From Naegleria lovaniensis (lineage: Eukaryota > Heterolobosea > Eutetramitea > Acrasida > Naegleriidae), in contig NW_025407856.1 of the NCBI RefSeq assembly GCF_003324165.1, positions 423,002 through 487,001 of the forward strand: a stretch of DNA of 64,000 nucleotides, given 5' to 3'. Made by a program: the position numbers and the translations under genes. Shown here piece after piece: positions 9,786 through 19,698 of the stretch. Positions within the stretch are counted from its first letter, which is position 1, and each line of letters begins with the position of its first letter. Under the pieces are notes generated by a model. That model was not told the origin of the DNA. It ran no database searches and was given only the letters and a program-made list of their open reading frames with translations.

Positions 9786-12700
9786 TTACTTCTTTAATTT
9801 TCTGTTTCGTCTTGGGACTTGAGTGACTGAAGCCTCTGGTGAAGTTGAGATGTTATTTGAGGGTTTTGTTTGTTCTTCATCCTCAACACTACTAGAGGAC
9901 TCTTTCTTTGCTCTTCTTCTTCTAATTGATTTCTTCTTCAATACAACATCCACAACTTCATCTTGAAGAGCATTAGACTCTTCAGTGGTTGGAGTTACTA
10001 TTTCTTCCTGTGTTTGATTCGAAACATCTTCCTGAGGACTGTGTGACACTTCAATTGATTTCAATGGTGAAGTTGTAGTTTGTACAGTCTCGTCCAATAC
10101 ACAAGATTCAAATGTATTTGGTAACTCAAATTCAAGTGTTCTATTCACAGAGCTAGCAAGAAGCGGCTCAGCTTCCATGTCAGAAACACATTCTTTCGTC
10201 TTCTTAGTGTCCTTTTCAGCAGAACATGAAGGAGTTCTCATGGATGGTGAATTGGAATTCGAATCTTCGTCGTCTCTACCTCTCTTGGCTGTTTGTTGTC
10301 TTGGCGGAGTGTTACAAATAGTGTTCAGTTGATGTTGTTGTTGTTGTTCCACTACAGATTCTTGTGCACTACCATTAAGAGTCTTTTCATCTTCAATCAT
10401 TGAAGAATCCAAGTGATCGTCATGTGTTAATTCAATGCGTTCATCAACATGTTCTAACACTTCTTCACTTGTTCTTTCAAATAATGATGAAGTGACATTC
10501 ATTCGTGGAGGAGCATAAAAATTCATATTAAGGAAAGACTCATCATCTTCTCCAAAGAAGGATCTTGTTGAGCTAGCAGATGACAATGACCCATCAGACT
10601 CAGATTCTTCTGTGACAGGTGTGGAACGTTTTCGTTGGGAAGATCCTCTCGAAGATCCGCTGTGAGGTGTAGGAATAGCGTCCAGTGAATCTTCATCCTC
10701 AAATAATACAGATTGTGATTCTGTTGTTTGTGGAATTATCGGATCTACATCTTGTTCCATCATGTCATCATTGTGTAAGACATTGTCGTCATGTCGTTCA
10801 AGATTAAAGTTTTCAGATTGAATCTCCTTTTCCATGACGACATGATCTTGTACCGATTGTGAGTGTTCCATTTCATTCATGTTATCTTCATCGTCCTTTA
10901 CATCGTCTTGATTGACTGTATGTGGTGGTTTGGGAATGGTAAACTCTTGCAAAAGTAAATCGACATCTGCATCAAGAACTGGGAAAGGTGTAGTTGTGGG
11001 TGGTTTTGCAGATTCTAGAACTGGTTGTACTGTGCATTGTTGATCTCCCTGAATGTGAATGATTTGACAAATATTACTGAGGCTAGTAATATTATTTTGA
11101 GTCAAAGTCAAATCATCGGCATGAGAAGTAGTGTCATTGTCACATCCAAATGAAATGGTAGAATCATCAGTGGTTTGGGAGGATGATGTCGTGACAAGAT
11201 CTTCATCAATGACAAGTCGATTGGCCGCAGATACTCTCTTTGGCTCATGACTTGGCTTGTAATATTGAATATCGATGGTCTCACCAAATGATACGGACTT
11301 TCTGGCACTATTACACAATGAAGAAGTCATTCCATGATTGTTCAATCCTTGATGATCCAATGAGGGCTTGTTGTTACTATTCTCAGTTGCTGGACCACAG
11401 TCAAAAAGAAGAGAAGAATTGGTAGCCACCGTAACACTTCCAACATGAACAGCATCTACATGGAATGAATAAGGTGTTGTGGATTTTCTTTGTGTGGAAA
11501 TGGATTTTTTCTGAATGGAATCTTTTCTCTTGGGTGTGTCAACATATGATGAAAAACCCTTGTTGATTGGAGGACTCTTCATTTCCTGATCAGCAACAAT
11601 AACAACAGGTGGTGCCATTTGGGAGGATGTTGATGGTTGTTGTTGTTGTTGTTGACCTTTCAAACCACAAGATGCAGTGTTCATTGCTTTTTGATTGTTC
11701 TTATTGGGAGTGGTTGGCAGTTCAGGAATGACATTTTCCTTATTGAACAGAGGTAACGTGGCAACCACATCATTCAACAACGAGAGACGACGTTCTCGTT
11801 CATACTGTTCATAATTTTCATAGTACAACAACTTGTCCACAATTCGAATTTCATCGTCGTGTTTGAGTAAAATTCCATCCATGTCCTCGTCGTCCCATAA
11901 TCCTTCCAATACTTCTCCATTCAATTTGATGAGATTGGCACCTTCATAGACACATAAAAACATGCATGGATTTCCCTGTTCATCATAATCGGGATCTAAT
12001 TTGAGAAAACATCGATGATTCACTCGAATGTTACACTCCCGATAACATCCAATGGTTAAATATTCTTCCTTATCTAACAAGATGCCTTTGGTGAGTTTGG
12101 AAAGAGAAGTTTGTAGAATGAGCGTGCCAAATTTACCTTGTTTCTTGTAGAAGGGTTGTTGTTGTTGTTGTTGTGGATGAGAGGATGAACCAGTAATGAC
12201 ACTTGCGAAGGACGAATAAGGCGAGAAGAATCGACTTGCAGAGGGACTACAAATTCCCAATGTATGAAGATTGGTACAGGCATCTCTATATACTTCTGGA
12301 ATGAGTTGAATGGGAGGAGGAGGTGGAGATTTGAGAATTCCTTTGCTTCGGGGTGAATGGAGTGTAGGAACGGTTAATGAATTTTCATCATCATCATGAT
12401 TCAATTTCTGTCCGTTAGCATAGTAATGATAATTGTTTCTATTGGGTGTTGTTGTTGTTGCTATTGCTTGGCTAGGAACACGACCAGATGAGGATTTAGT
12501 AGAGGCTGCTGTGGAAGGAGCAGAGAAAAGTAGCGGATCATAGAGAAGGGTTCCTCGTTTGGAAGGAACGGAATGAGTAGAGGATGAGGAGGAGGAGAAG
12601 GAAGGTAATTTACTGTGAGCATGTCGTGGTGGGGTTACAAGTGGATTATGAGGAGTACTGTTCGTTGTTGTTGTGGTTGTTGGCTGATGATGATTCTGTT

Positions 12701-12872
12701 GTTGTTGTTGACCTCGTGCCGAGAGTATTTCCTTTCGTCTGGCAGAGGAGGAAGCTGTGGGAGAGAGAAATCTAGGTTGTTGTGGTTGTGGACTTTTCAC
12801 GCCTTCTGATAGGGCTGTTTGATGGTGAGTGGGTGAAGAGAGAATCTTGGCCTTGCTTGGTGTTTTCATCAT
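9786..12872 (-). CDS. large FHA-domain protein with PP1-docking-like motif
   Basis: Intact 1028-aa ORF; ATGATG is preceded by an A-rich leader. The one folded region is an FHA domain at about 247-350: FGTLILQTSLSKLTKGILLD, LTIGCYRECNIRVNHRCFLK, then NLIKLNGE and LKHDDEIRIV. FHA domains bind phospho-Thr. The Ser/His/Asn-type loops are only partly recognisable, so binding is not assured. The rest is disordered, with many SP/TP sites. Residues about 524-535 read ARKSVSFGETID, an RVxF-type protein phosphatase 1 docking motif. The tail is basic (KKKSIRRRRAKKE), a likely nuclear signal. FHA plus an RVxF-FG motif recalls the mitotic protein Ki-67, but no Ki-67 repeats are present. Its start is 91 bp from the end of the upstream ODAD4-like gene. 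Confidence 0.75.
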   Translation of the reverse strand: MMKTPSKAKILSSPTHHQTALSEGVKSPQPQQPRFLSPTASSSARRKEILSARGQQQQQNHHQPTTTTTTNSTPHNPLVTPPRHAHSKLPSFSSSSSSTHSVPSKRGTLLYDPLLFSAPSTAASTKSSSGRVPSQAIATTTTPNRNNYHYYANGQKLNHDDDENSLTVPTLHSPRSKGILKSPPPPPIQLIPEVYRDACTNLHTLGICSPSASRFFSPYSSFASVITGSSSHPQQQQQQPFYKKQGKFGTLILQTSLSKLTKGILLDKEEYLTIGCYRECNIRVNHRCFLKLDPDYDEQGNPCMFLCVYEGANLIKLNGEVLEGLWDDEDMDGILLKHDDEIRIVDKLLYYENYEQYERERRLSLLNDVVATLPLFNKENVIPELPTTPNKNNQKAMNTASCGLKGQQQQQQPSTSSQMAPPVVIVADQEMKSPPINKGFSSYVDTPKRKDSIQKKSISTQRKSTTPYSFHVDAVHVGSVTVATNSSLLFDCGPATENSNNKPSLDHQGLNNHGMTSSLCNSARKSVSFGETIDIQYYKPSHEPKRVSAANRLVIDEDLVTTSSSQTTDDSTISFGCDNDTTSHADDLTLTQNNITSLSNICQIIHIQGDQQCTVQPVLESAKPPTTTPFPVLDADVDLLLQEFTIPKPPHTVNQDDVKDDEDNMNEMEHSQSVQDHVVMEKEIQSENFNLERHDDNVLHNDDMMEQDVDPIIPQTTESQSVLFEDEDSLDAIPTPHSGSSRGSSQRKRSTPVTEESESDGSLSSASSTRSFFGEDDESFLNMNFYAPPRMNVTSSLFERTSEEVLEHVDERIELTHDDHLDSSMIEDEKTLNGSAQESVVEQQQQHQLNTICNTPPRQQTAKRGRDDEDSNSNSPSMRTPSCSAEKDTKKTKECVSDMEAEPLLASSVNRTLEFELPNTFESCVLDETVQTTTSPLKSIEVSHSPQEDVSNQTQEEIVTPTTEESNALQDEVVDVVLKKKSIRRRRAKKESSSSVEDEEQTKPSNNISTSPEASVTQVPRRNRKLKK

Positions 12873-12963
12873 TTTCTTTATTTTTTTTAAAATTCAAACG
12901 TTAACGGTTTTTGGCGGGAAAGAAAAGATTTTGGGTTCTTCAATTCTGTTGGGGGTGCATCCA

Positions 12964-14724
12964 TTACACGAATAACGAGTACTTGTGAGCAGTGGAAAGC
13001 AGGGCCAAGTTGTGACTAGAACTTCCTTTGAATGACATGACTGCATTTGCTGATTTCGGTCGCGCACATGGAGATGCCGTCGAAGTGTTGTGGAAAAAGT
13101 CTTTTCTGAAAGGATTAAACGAGCTTGCATGTACGGGAGTTGGAGTAGTGGGTGTGACGTGAATGGCTGACGTGGTGGATCCCGTTGTTATAGAGTGTCT
13201 CCAAAATTCTTTTCTCTTGTCTAAAAATTCTAAGGTATCTTGTACAATGTTGGTAATGTCTGAGAGTGGTTTTTTAGAAGGATCTCCTGACATGGATTTT
13301 CTCAAAGCTATTTAAACATACATTTCATTCGGTGAGAAATAATATATAGCTGATAATATTATTAACTACTACTTACTCTTATCGGTGAGCAATGCGCTCA
13401 GGTACTCTTCATCTTTGGTAAATTCTCCAAGTAAATACTTTTCTTTTCTTGTGGTGGTAGCACTCTTTGGTCTTTGGGAAGAAGGTGGTCGAGAGAAGGA
13501 ATACGTCGAGCGTGCTGAAACGTTTCCACTTGTGTTTAAAAAGGAATTAGTGTTGGCTTGTTTAACGTCTTTGGATTGCATGGAGTTGGATGCAGAAATG
13601 GGTCGTTTTGAGGTGTTACTAGATGGTTGAGAATTGGAGAAGGGTTGTGATCCATTTCGTGTGGGTCCTGCAGACTGAGGTCTACCAAAGGGACCTGTTC
13701 CTCCTCGAGAAGTATTCGATTGAGATGAGACATGCCTTGCAGAGGAAGGCCTTGACAATATCGAGCTTGGGGGAGGTGAGACACTTGTTTTGCCTCCTTG
13801 AAAGACCTCTCTTGGCGACACTACTCTTCTCGAGGAGGGAATGGTCACAGAGTGCATATTAGATTTGTATGTGGTTGTACTTGTGACAGACCTTGTAGAC
13901 TTTGCTGACGAAGGTCGACCAGTAGAGAGCATTGTTCGAGCGGTGCTCACTCGGCAGTATAATGGTTGTTTCATGTTTTTGATGTTTCTGTCAATTTCGT
14001 CTTGTTCAATGGATTCGTTGATTGCAATTTTTGCTTTCCGAATTCCCTTCTTAAAATCCTCAATATCTTTTCGCAAGTCATATCCCTTATAATAGTAAAC
14101 TAGGGCATATTCAAACTTTCCTGACGCATATAAACACTCAGCTTTGGCCAAATATGCTCGATGATAGGTTGGGTCAATTTCTAATGCTTGTTCTGCATCT
14201 TCAATTCCCTTGTCAAACGCTCCCAAATTCATGTGACATTTTGAACGACACACAAATGCATACTTGTTTGAAGGATCATACTCCAACGCTTTTGTGAATG
14301 ATATAATTCCTCTCTCCCAATTTCGATTTTTCAAACATTTTTCTCCCTCAGATAAAAAACTTGTCAACAAGGTAATTGTTATGGATTTTTCTCCGTTCAA
14401 AGCCTTTTCATCTGAAATTTCATGATCATTTCGGGAGAAGGATTCTTGATTACTCGGTCGTTTGTGTTGTTGTGGAGTAGATGATCGTGAATAATGTTCA
14501 TTTTGATTTCTAAGACTTTGTGATGATGATGACAGCACCGGAGTAGAATGTCCTCTATTGTACTTTGGAGCTTGATTGGATTGCTGTTTTTGTTGACTAG
14601 CATATGGAGAGACTTTTTCATTCATGGTACTAGTTCTCCGAGCATTGCTTGATGACATTGTCGGTGGTTTCTGTTCGACGACTGATTTTCTCCCTAACGA
14701 ATTGATCCTAGTTGTTTTTTGCAT
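12964..14724 (-). CDS. ODAD4: outer dynein arm docking protein ODAD4/TTC25-like
   Basis: Two exons (14724-13377, 13307-12964) with a 69-nt intron give 563 aa. Residues about 110-230 are TPRs: SEGEKCLKNRNWERGIISFT, KALEYDPSNKYAFVCRSKCH, DAEQALEIDPTYHRAYLAKA, ECLYASGKFEYALVYYYKGY. This order, ending KGIRKAKIAINESI, matches TTC25/ODAD4, which docks outer dynein arms on ciliary doublets. Splicing restores a C-terminal segment with LDKRKEFWRHS, resembling a late conserved block in that family. N-terminal and middle regions are Ser/Pro-rich and disordered. Eight A residues precede the ATG. It points to a flagellated life stage. Before the LINE inserted, its upstream region was about 190 bp shared with eIF2A. 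Confidence 0.8.
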
Positions 14725-14910
14725 TTTTTTTTAAAGCTGTACGTTACTCTAAATTTTGGGGCCATGTCTTTTGTCATTGCGTTTCGGGAACTGAACAACA
14801 GTAGGTTGCCAATGCAGTGATATCCCTTCGTATATTCTCTCACCTTACTTTCATGGATTTCTATGGTACCAGAAGGATCTTCGTCATCTCAAAGATTCAT
14901 TGAATAGAAA

Positions 14911-14929
14911 ATTTGCTTCAAAAAAAAAT
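14911..14929 (+). repeat. 19-bp target-site duplication, left copy
   Basis: ATTTGCTTCAAAAAAAAAT occurs here and again at 19680-19698, exactly flanking the LINE. A long duplication of this type is the product of target-primed reverse transcription. Confidence 0.95.
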
Positions 14930-15017
14930 ACAGGGATGGGTTTATTGAAGAATAAACAAATTATAGGTACTCAATTGTCCGACGAGAGTGTGTCTAATGG
15001 GTGTGTATGTGTGGGGT

Positions 15018-18000
15018 TTAAATGTTGTCGGAGTTGAGTTCGCCAAGCTGATTGCTACATGTTTCCCAAGCAGTTGCAAATTTTGCAGTTTTGGGTTTAA
15101 TTATATATCCTCTAGCCTTCTTGAGTACAGTAGAACTGTTCCAAGTGGCGTTTTTGTAACAACTGCCAACATAAGCAGCGAATGAGAGATATATTTCATT
15201 TAGCCAATCAGTCAAGGCTGGGGGAGATAGGTCTAGTTGTTGGAGAGATTCGTCTTTGATACTACCATTCCACTCCATTGGAATACAAGAGAGAGAATGG
15301 TTAGAGGGAAGTCTGACAAGCGGGGCGTTGAATTTGAGGGAACTATTGTCCCATTTTGTGTATAATGATTTGATTTCTGGGCTACACATGGCGCATGAGG
15401 TGAATACATGTTCCCAGTTGGCTTTGGTGTTGCAAATGTGGCAATTAGGGTAATCTTTTCCGAAATTTCTAAGGATTTCTGCTTTGTGCAGGTGAGCAAA
15501 TAACAGTCGTTGCTGGAATGGTTTGAGTGAATAATTGTTCCAAAAGGAGATGGTACATGGATGCCAGATTCTATTATGGTCTAAGGTTCCAAGGCCAGAA
15601 ATGCTCATGGTTGATCTATCACTGTTTAGCAATTCAGTTCTAGGGTCGACAGGGGTTTCGTATTCATTGACAAATGAATATCGTTCATCAATGTATTGGA
15701 GAGACCAATTATTTTGAGCAGCAATATTTTTCACGTGGTTCCAAAATGGTTCGTTAAAAGTAGTATCTTTCCAAGCAGCCAAAGCTATATTTTTGGTGAT
15801 GGAGGATGAGGAATTGAATAATCTAACTGCTGTGCAAATAGGTTCAATAGAGAATAAAATAGAGGGGCGAGTAATACCAAGACCCCCAATTTGTTTGCAA
15901 TTAAAAACGACTGATTTTGATAATGTGTAATCTAATCCAATAGCCTTTCTGATAAAATTAGCAACCATAATATCTGCTTTGTCTAGAGAATTCTTACTGA
16001 TTCCATTGAAGCTACAGGCATATCTAGGCAATGATATAATTTTAGACATAATTGTAGTGGTGATACTGTTGAGATATAGATTAGAAGTTTTAGCTGATGC
16101 AAGTCGATTCGAGATTTTGTTGACTGGGTTATCAGAGGACCAAGAAAGATTATCCTTAAAGGTACATATACCCCCAAGGTATTCAATAGAAGTAGACGAG
16201 GCAATTGTATCCTGTCCAATAGTGACTAGGGCTTTAGATAGTTTAGATTTAGCTGTAATAGCTAAGAGCTTGCATTTCTTGGGAGCTAAAGCGAGTCCTA
16301 TTTTCTTTAACTCTCGGCCGAGGCTTTTAAGAGAGGAATTCATTTCAATCTTAGTATTAGCTATCAATAAAATATCATCGGCATATAATAATAAAAGGAT
16401 AGTAATATCAAATATTTGGACTCCTTTTAGTTTTTCTTGTATATTAGTTGAGGAGTTAATATAGAGATTAAACCATGCTGGACTTGAAGGGTCGCCTTGT
16501 GGGACTCCAACATTCGCATCGAAAGGGGAGGATAGGAATCCGTTAACTAGTACTTTCATAACGCTATTGGAAATCATGGATGTCAAGAGATTAATGACAG
16601 AGCTACGGAAACCATGTTTTTTGAGAATGCTGATAAATCTTTTATGGATTACTGATCCATAAGCATTTTTGATATCTAAAGCCATAGCGAATACTTCTTG
16701 TTTGTGCTGACATTTGTATGCTAGGGCAGTCCGAAGATTGATAAGGTGCTCTAATGTTGAGCCTTTTTTCATGAATCCTCGCTGAGCAGTATGGATTAAA
16801 TTAGCCTCTTCAAGGATATTCATGAATTGTTTGTTGATAATAGAAGAAAATAGGCGATAGATCACAGATAATACTACTATAGGTCTAAAGTCTGATAATT
16901 TTGTAGGCATATTGACTTTGGGTAATGGGAGTAGAATACCAATACCCAATTCTTTAGGAACCATTTCACTGTCAATTGTGTGATTGATACATTTTGCAAG
17001 TACTTGGAGCGAATTGTTGTCTAGAATTTTCAACAACGGCACCGAGATATTATCATAGCCAGCCATGGAATTTTTTGTTTTAGAAATAACTTTACCCAAC
17101 TCTTTGGCAGTGATATGTTGGAATTTCCATTGGGCTACAGTATTATTTTTCTTGATTTCCGGAAGGGTTTTAGTCACTTCTTGTTCTGTGTTAAACATGG
17201 CTGAAAAATGATCTACAATTATCGAGTTATGGTTACTTTGGACTACATTGAGTATAGAAGAACTGACTAATTCTTTTCTGAAGGCATAGGAGTACGGTTG
17301 TTTAGAGCTAAGATTGTTAATTCTATTCACGAAGACCCGTTTACGGTCAGCCAATAGAGATCCAATAAGCTTGTTAAGCGAGGCTTTAGCTTCCTCTAAT
17401 TTAGCCTTAATATTGTTGAGGCTAAAATTATTATTCAAGAACTGGCTGGTGACAGTAGAGACATATTTACGCTTATAAAGATACTGTTTCAAATCAAAAA
17501 TGATCGTCTGAAATTGTCTAACATTACGATTATCAGTAATCAATGAAGGCTTGTCGGTGCTAGGAGAGCCATATTTCTTCACAATTTTAGCAAGGGTATT
17601 TTGGGCTTCTAAGAGAGTGCTAGGGTTGTCCATAGCAAAATCGTTATTAATTTCCTTCATCTTGGATTGCAGAGTTTTAGGATGAATAATATATTTGTTG
17701 AACTTTTCTGGGAAGTCTAAAATAGGGTTACTGGGAAAGGAGATAGTTAAAAGTTTGTGAGAATAAGCAGTAGAAACATCATCTACATTAGAATAATCAT
17801 TGTGGGAAGTAATAATATGGTCCGGGCGAGAAAAACCATGAGAGTATTTGTTGCGTTGAGAGAACGAAGGTGTGTTTGGAATGGGAACAACATCAAAGAG
17901 CTTCAATTTGTCACATTGGTCAATTAATAGTCGCTCATGGGCAGCATAGGATACCTTATTGAATGTTTTAGTATTGGCATTCAAGTCTCCCAATATGACA

Positions 18001-18470
18001 ATACGTTCACCATGCAAGACCGCTGTTTGAGCAGCAATGTTGATAATATTGAGAGCCTTATTCATGAATTCTAATTTGTTTTTGTTAGCCGGGCCATACC
18101 AATTGAAAATACGGACCACACCTAGGCATTTATGTTCCAAAATGACTTCTGATAGTCTGCCTTGAATATGCTCGATGAATTGGAGTACCTTAATAAAAGG
18201 TGACGGTTTGACAATAGTAGCAATTCCTGCTCCATTATCTCCCTCGGTGGCGTTGGAAGTATAGACTAAGTAGCCACGAAAGAAGGACCTGAAATACCAT
18301 ACATTCCAATAGTCTTCCGTACTGGATTTTAAATGAGTTTCCTGGATATTAAGGATATCCAGTTCATATTTTCGGGCTAGGGTAAGTAATTGAGATTGTT
18401 TTACCCAGCCAACTCCTCCGAAATTAGCAGTACCTAAATTGAAGGAGTTTCTTATAGAATGAGAGGCCAT
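15018..18470 (-). CDS. LINE ORF2: AP endonuclease and reverse transcriptase
   Basis: Intact 1150 aa. Residues 1-240 are an APE-type endonuclease: IQETHL (Glu near 43), GRLSEV, GDLNA (near 165), RPDHI and the terminal SHK triad variant. Residues about 450-780 are the reverse transcriptase: LSDFRPIVVLSVIYRLFSSI, AQRGFMKKGSTLEH, ALDIKNAYGSV, GVPQGDPSSPAWFNLYIN and the catalytic LLYADDILL near 695. A C-terminal zinc-knuckle-like motif CHICNTKANWEHVFTSC (CX2CX7HX4C) lies near 1015. No RNase H domain is seen. The order is that of L1/Tx1-like or I/Jockey-like LINEs; clade needs a tree. Its ATG shares the A of the ORF1 stop. Confidence 0.95.
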   Translation of the reverse strand: MASHSIRNSFNLGTANFGGVGWVKQSQLLTLARKYELDILNIQETHLKSSTEDYWNVWYFRSFFRGYLVYTSNATEGDNGAGIATIVKPSPFIKVLQFIEHIQGRLSEVILEHKCLGVVRIFNWYGPANKNKLEFMNKALNIINIAAQTAVLHGERIVILGDLNANTKTFNKVSYAAHERLLIDQCDKLKLFDVVPIPNTPSFSQRNKYSHGFSRPDHIITSHNDYSNVDDVSTAYSHKLLTISFPSNPILDFPEKFNKYIIHPKTLQSKMKEINNDFAMDNPSTLLEAQNTLAKIVKKYGSPSTDKPSLITDNRNVRQFQTIIFDLKQYLYKRKYVSTVTSQFLNNNFSLNNIKAKLEEAKASLNKLIGSLLADRKRVFVNRINNLSSKQPYSYAFRKELVSSSILNVVQSNHNSIIVDHFSAMFNTEQEVTKTLPEIKKNNTVAQWKFQHITAKELGKVISKTKNSMAGYDNISVPLLKILDNNSLQVLAKCINHTIDSEMVPKELGIGILLPLPKVNMPTKLSDFRPIVVLSVIYRLFSSIINKQFMNILEEANLIHTAQRGFMKKGSTLEHLINLRTALAYKCQHKQEVFAMALDIKNAYGSVIHKRFISILKKHGFRSSVINLLTSMISNSVMKVLVNGFLSSPFDANVGVPQGDPSSPAWFNLYINSSTNIQEKLKGVQIFDITILLLLYADDILLIANTKIEMNSSLKSLGRELKKIGLALAPKKCKLLAITAKSKLSKALVTIGQDTIASSTSIEYLGGICTFKDNLSWSSDNPVNKISNRLASAKTSNLYLNSITTTIMSKIISLPRYACSFNGISKNSLDKADIMVANFIRKAIGLDYTLSKSVVFNCKQIGGLGITRPSILFSIEPICTAVRLFNSSSSITKNIALAAWKDTTFNEPFWNHVKNIAAQNNWSLQYIDERYSFVNEYETPVDPRTELLNSDRSTMSISGLGTLDHNRIWHPCTISFWNNYSLKPFQQRLLFAHLHKAEILRNFGKDYPNCHICNTKANWEHVFTSCAMCSPEIKSLYTKWDNSSLKFNAPLVRLPSNHSLSCIPMEWNGSIKDESLQQLDLSPPALTDWLNEIYLSFAAYVGSCYKNATWNSSTVLKKARGYIIKPKTAKFATAWETCSNQLGELNSDNI

Positions 18471-18472
18471 TA
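18468..18472 (-). promoter_or_regulatory. TAATG stop-restart junction between LINE ORFs
   Basis: On the coding strand the ORF1 stop TAA and the ORF2 ATG share one A (TAATG). The same arrangement drives termination-reinitiation for ORF2 in the silkworm LINE SART1. Here function is inferred from the sequence only. Confidence 0.75.
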
Positions 18473-19666
18473 AAGGGAATGTCGGCCCTTCTTATGCCCA
18501 CTTTTACTCTTGCGAGTAGTAGTGCCTAAGAGAGCGTTGACTTTTTGGTTAATTTCTTCAATAGCTTTGTTGATCTTATTAAAGCCTTCAGTGACCTTTT
18601 TTCCAGACCAGACAGCCATTTCCTTTGTCAATTTTTGGAGAGCTGATGACATTTCAGACATTTGTTTTTCAACAGCTTCCATTCTGTGACTGATGGAGTT
18701 GGCAACTCTAGTAGAGAATGAGAGGTTTCTGAAACTATGATTTCCAACTTGGACGAACTTGGTAATGTTATTGGTGATTTGATCCTTTTTGACACCAACA
18801 ACAGCCACCTTATTAGCCAACTCGATACTCTCAATCTTGACTTTCCATTGGGAACTAATGGCACCCTTGAGTTTAGGAAGATCTTTTTCTTTACCGTTAA
18901 AGGCGATACGGAAACGAGAGATATCTGTTCTCATTTTGGAAAGCTTAAATTTCTTCAAATGATTGGCTGGTAATTCAATATTAGTACCAATAGCCCAAAA
19001 CTCTTGATCATCTATCTTGCTAAAATTGATGTTGTTGATAGAAGTACCAAGAGTTGAGATAATAGAGTGCATATTAGTCTTATCTAAGTCTTTGTCGACC
19101 TTATAACGGAATGACGTTTTGACGGTTTGAGGAATCATGGTTAGCTTGGACTTAGCACCAGAAGATATTGCTTGGTTTGCCAATTTGCGCGACTTGAAGA
19201 AGAGAATAATGCACTCCAATTCACTGACAACTCTACTACCGTACAACGCATCGGCATTCATTGCGACGGTTGCAAGGACTTCTTCGACAGAGTTGGTAGT
19301 AAAGGCCACCACTCTGAAGAGTTTATGATGTCGCTTCAGTTTGGTAGAATGGTCGTCGGTCATGGCCGAGGTACTAAAAACTGAGACGCCAGAGGTTGTA
19401 GTAATATTAGAGACCTCCGGTTGCGACAACATAGGAGAGTTGCATACAGTGCTGGGTTGTATTACCGACAAATTGGCTATATTGACGGAGGACGGAGTTT
19501 CTAAAATTTCGTTTTCCATCTCCTCTCTCAATTTATCATGTGCCGATTTTTGAGTAGAGAGAGATTTGTTTGCAGTATGCGGGCGATCAGCGACCTCTTT
19601 GATAGAGGCGTGATGGCGAAGGTGATAAGTGTCTTCATCGCCGAGGGCGGTTTGGTTTTCAGACAT
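18470..19666 (-). CDS. LINE ORF1 RNA-binding-type protein
   Basis: 398 aa from the ATG at 19666, the first ATG inside the element; upstream in-frame codons lie in the duplication and in eIF2A sequence and cannot belong to it. A Ser/Thr-rich N-terminus precedes a middle domain (about 130-300: FRVVAFTTNSVEEVLATVAM, FSKIDDQEFWAIGTN) that could be an RRM-like fold. Residues about 330-385 form a coiled coil (MEAVEKQMSEMSSALQKLTK, INKAIEEINQKVNALL). A basic tail RKSKSGHKKGRHSL ends it. There is no CCHC gag knuckle. The layout suits an ORF1p that trimerises and binds element RNA; this is inferred from position and composition. Confidence 0.85.
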   Translation of the reverse strand: MSENQTALGDEDTYHLRHHASIKEVADRPHTANKSLSTQKSAHDKLREEMENEILETPSSVNIANLSVIQPSTVCNSPMLSQPEVSNITTTSGVSVFSTSAMTDDHSTKLKRHHKLFRVVAFTTNSVEEVLATVAMNADALYGSRVVSELECIILFFKSRKLANQAISSGAKSKLTMIPQTVKTSFRYKVDKDLDKTNMHSIISTLGTSINNINFSKIDDQEFWAIGTNIELPANHLKKFKLSKMRTDISRFRIAFNGKEKDLPKLKGAISSQWKVKIESIELANKVAVVGVKKDQITNNITKFVQVGNHSFRNLSFSTRVANSISHRMEAVEKQMSEMSSALQKLTKEMAVWSGKKVTEGFNKINKAIEEINQKVNALLGTTTRKSKSGHKKGRHSL

Positions 19667-19679
19667 TTTTTCGAAGACC

Positions 19680-19698
19680 ATTTGCTTCAAAAAAAAAT
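19680..19698 (+). repeat. 19-bp target-site duplication, right copy
   Basis: Identical to 14911-14929. Its last two bases are the A and T of the eIF2A start codon ATG (19697-19699), so the target was the A-tract leader plus start codon of that gene. Confidence 0.95.

Larger units (their letters stand above)
14930..19679 (-). mobile_element. full-length LINE-type non-LTR retrotransposon
   Basis: 4750-bp element, transcribed leftwards, bounded by perfect 19-bp target-site duplications. The 5' end (19679) lies only 13 nt before the ORF1 ATG. ORF1 and ORF2 overlap in a TAATG stop-start. ORF2 is followed by a roughly 90-nt 3' UTR ending CCCTGT, with no separate poly(A) tail of its own; the T-run beyond belongs to the duplication. 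Both ORFs are open along their full length, so insertion is recent or the element is still able to move. It lies between the ODAD4-like and eIF2A genes, antisense to eIF2A. Confidence 0.95.

Noticed and set aside
19538-19696. Upstream extension of the eIF2A reading frame into the LINE
   Set aside because: The sequence above 19680 belongs to the inserted element, so it cannot be native eIF2A coding sequence.
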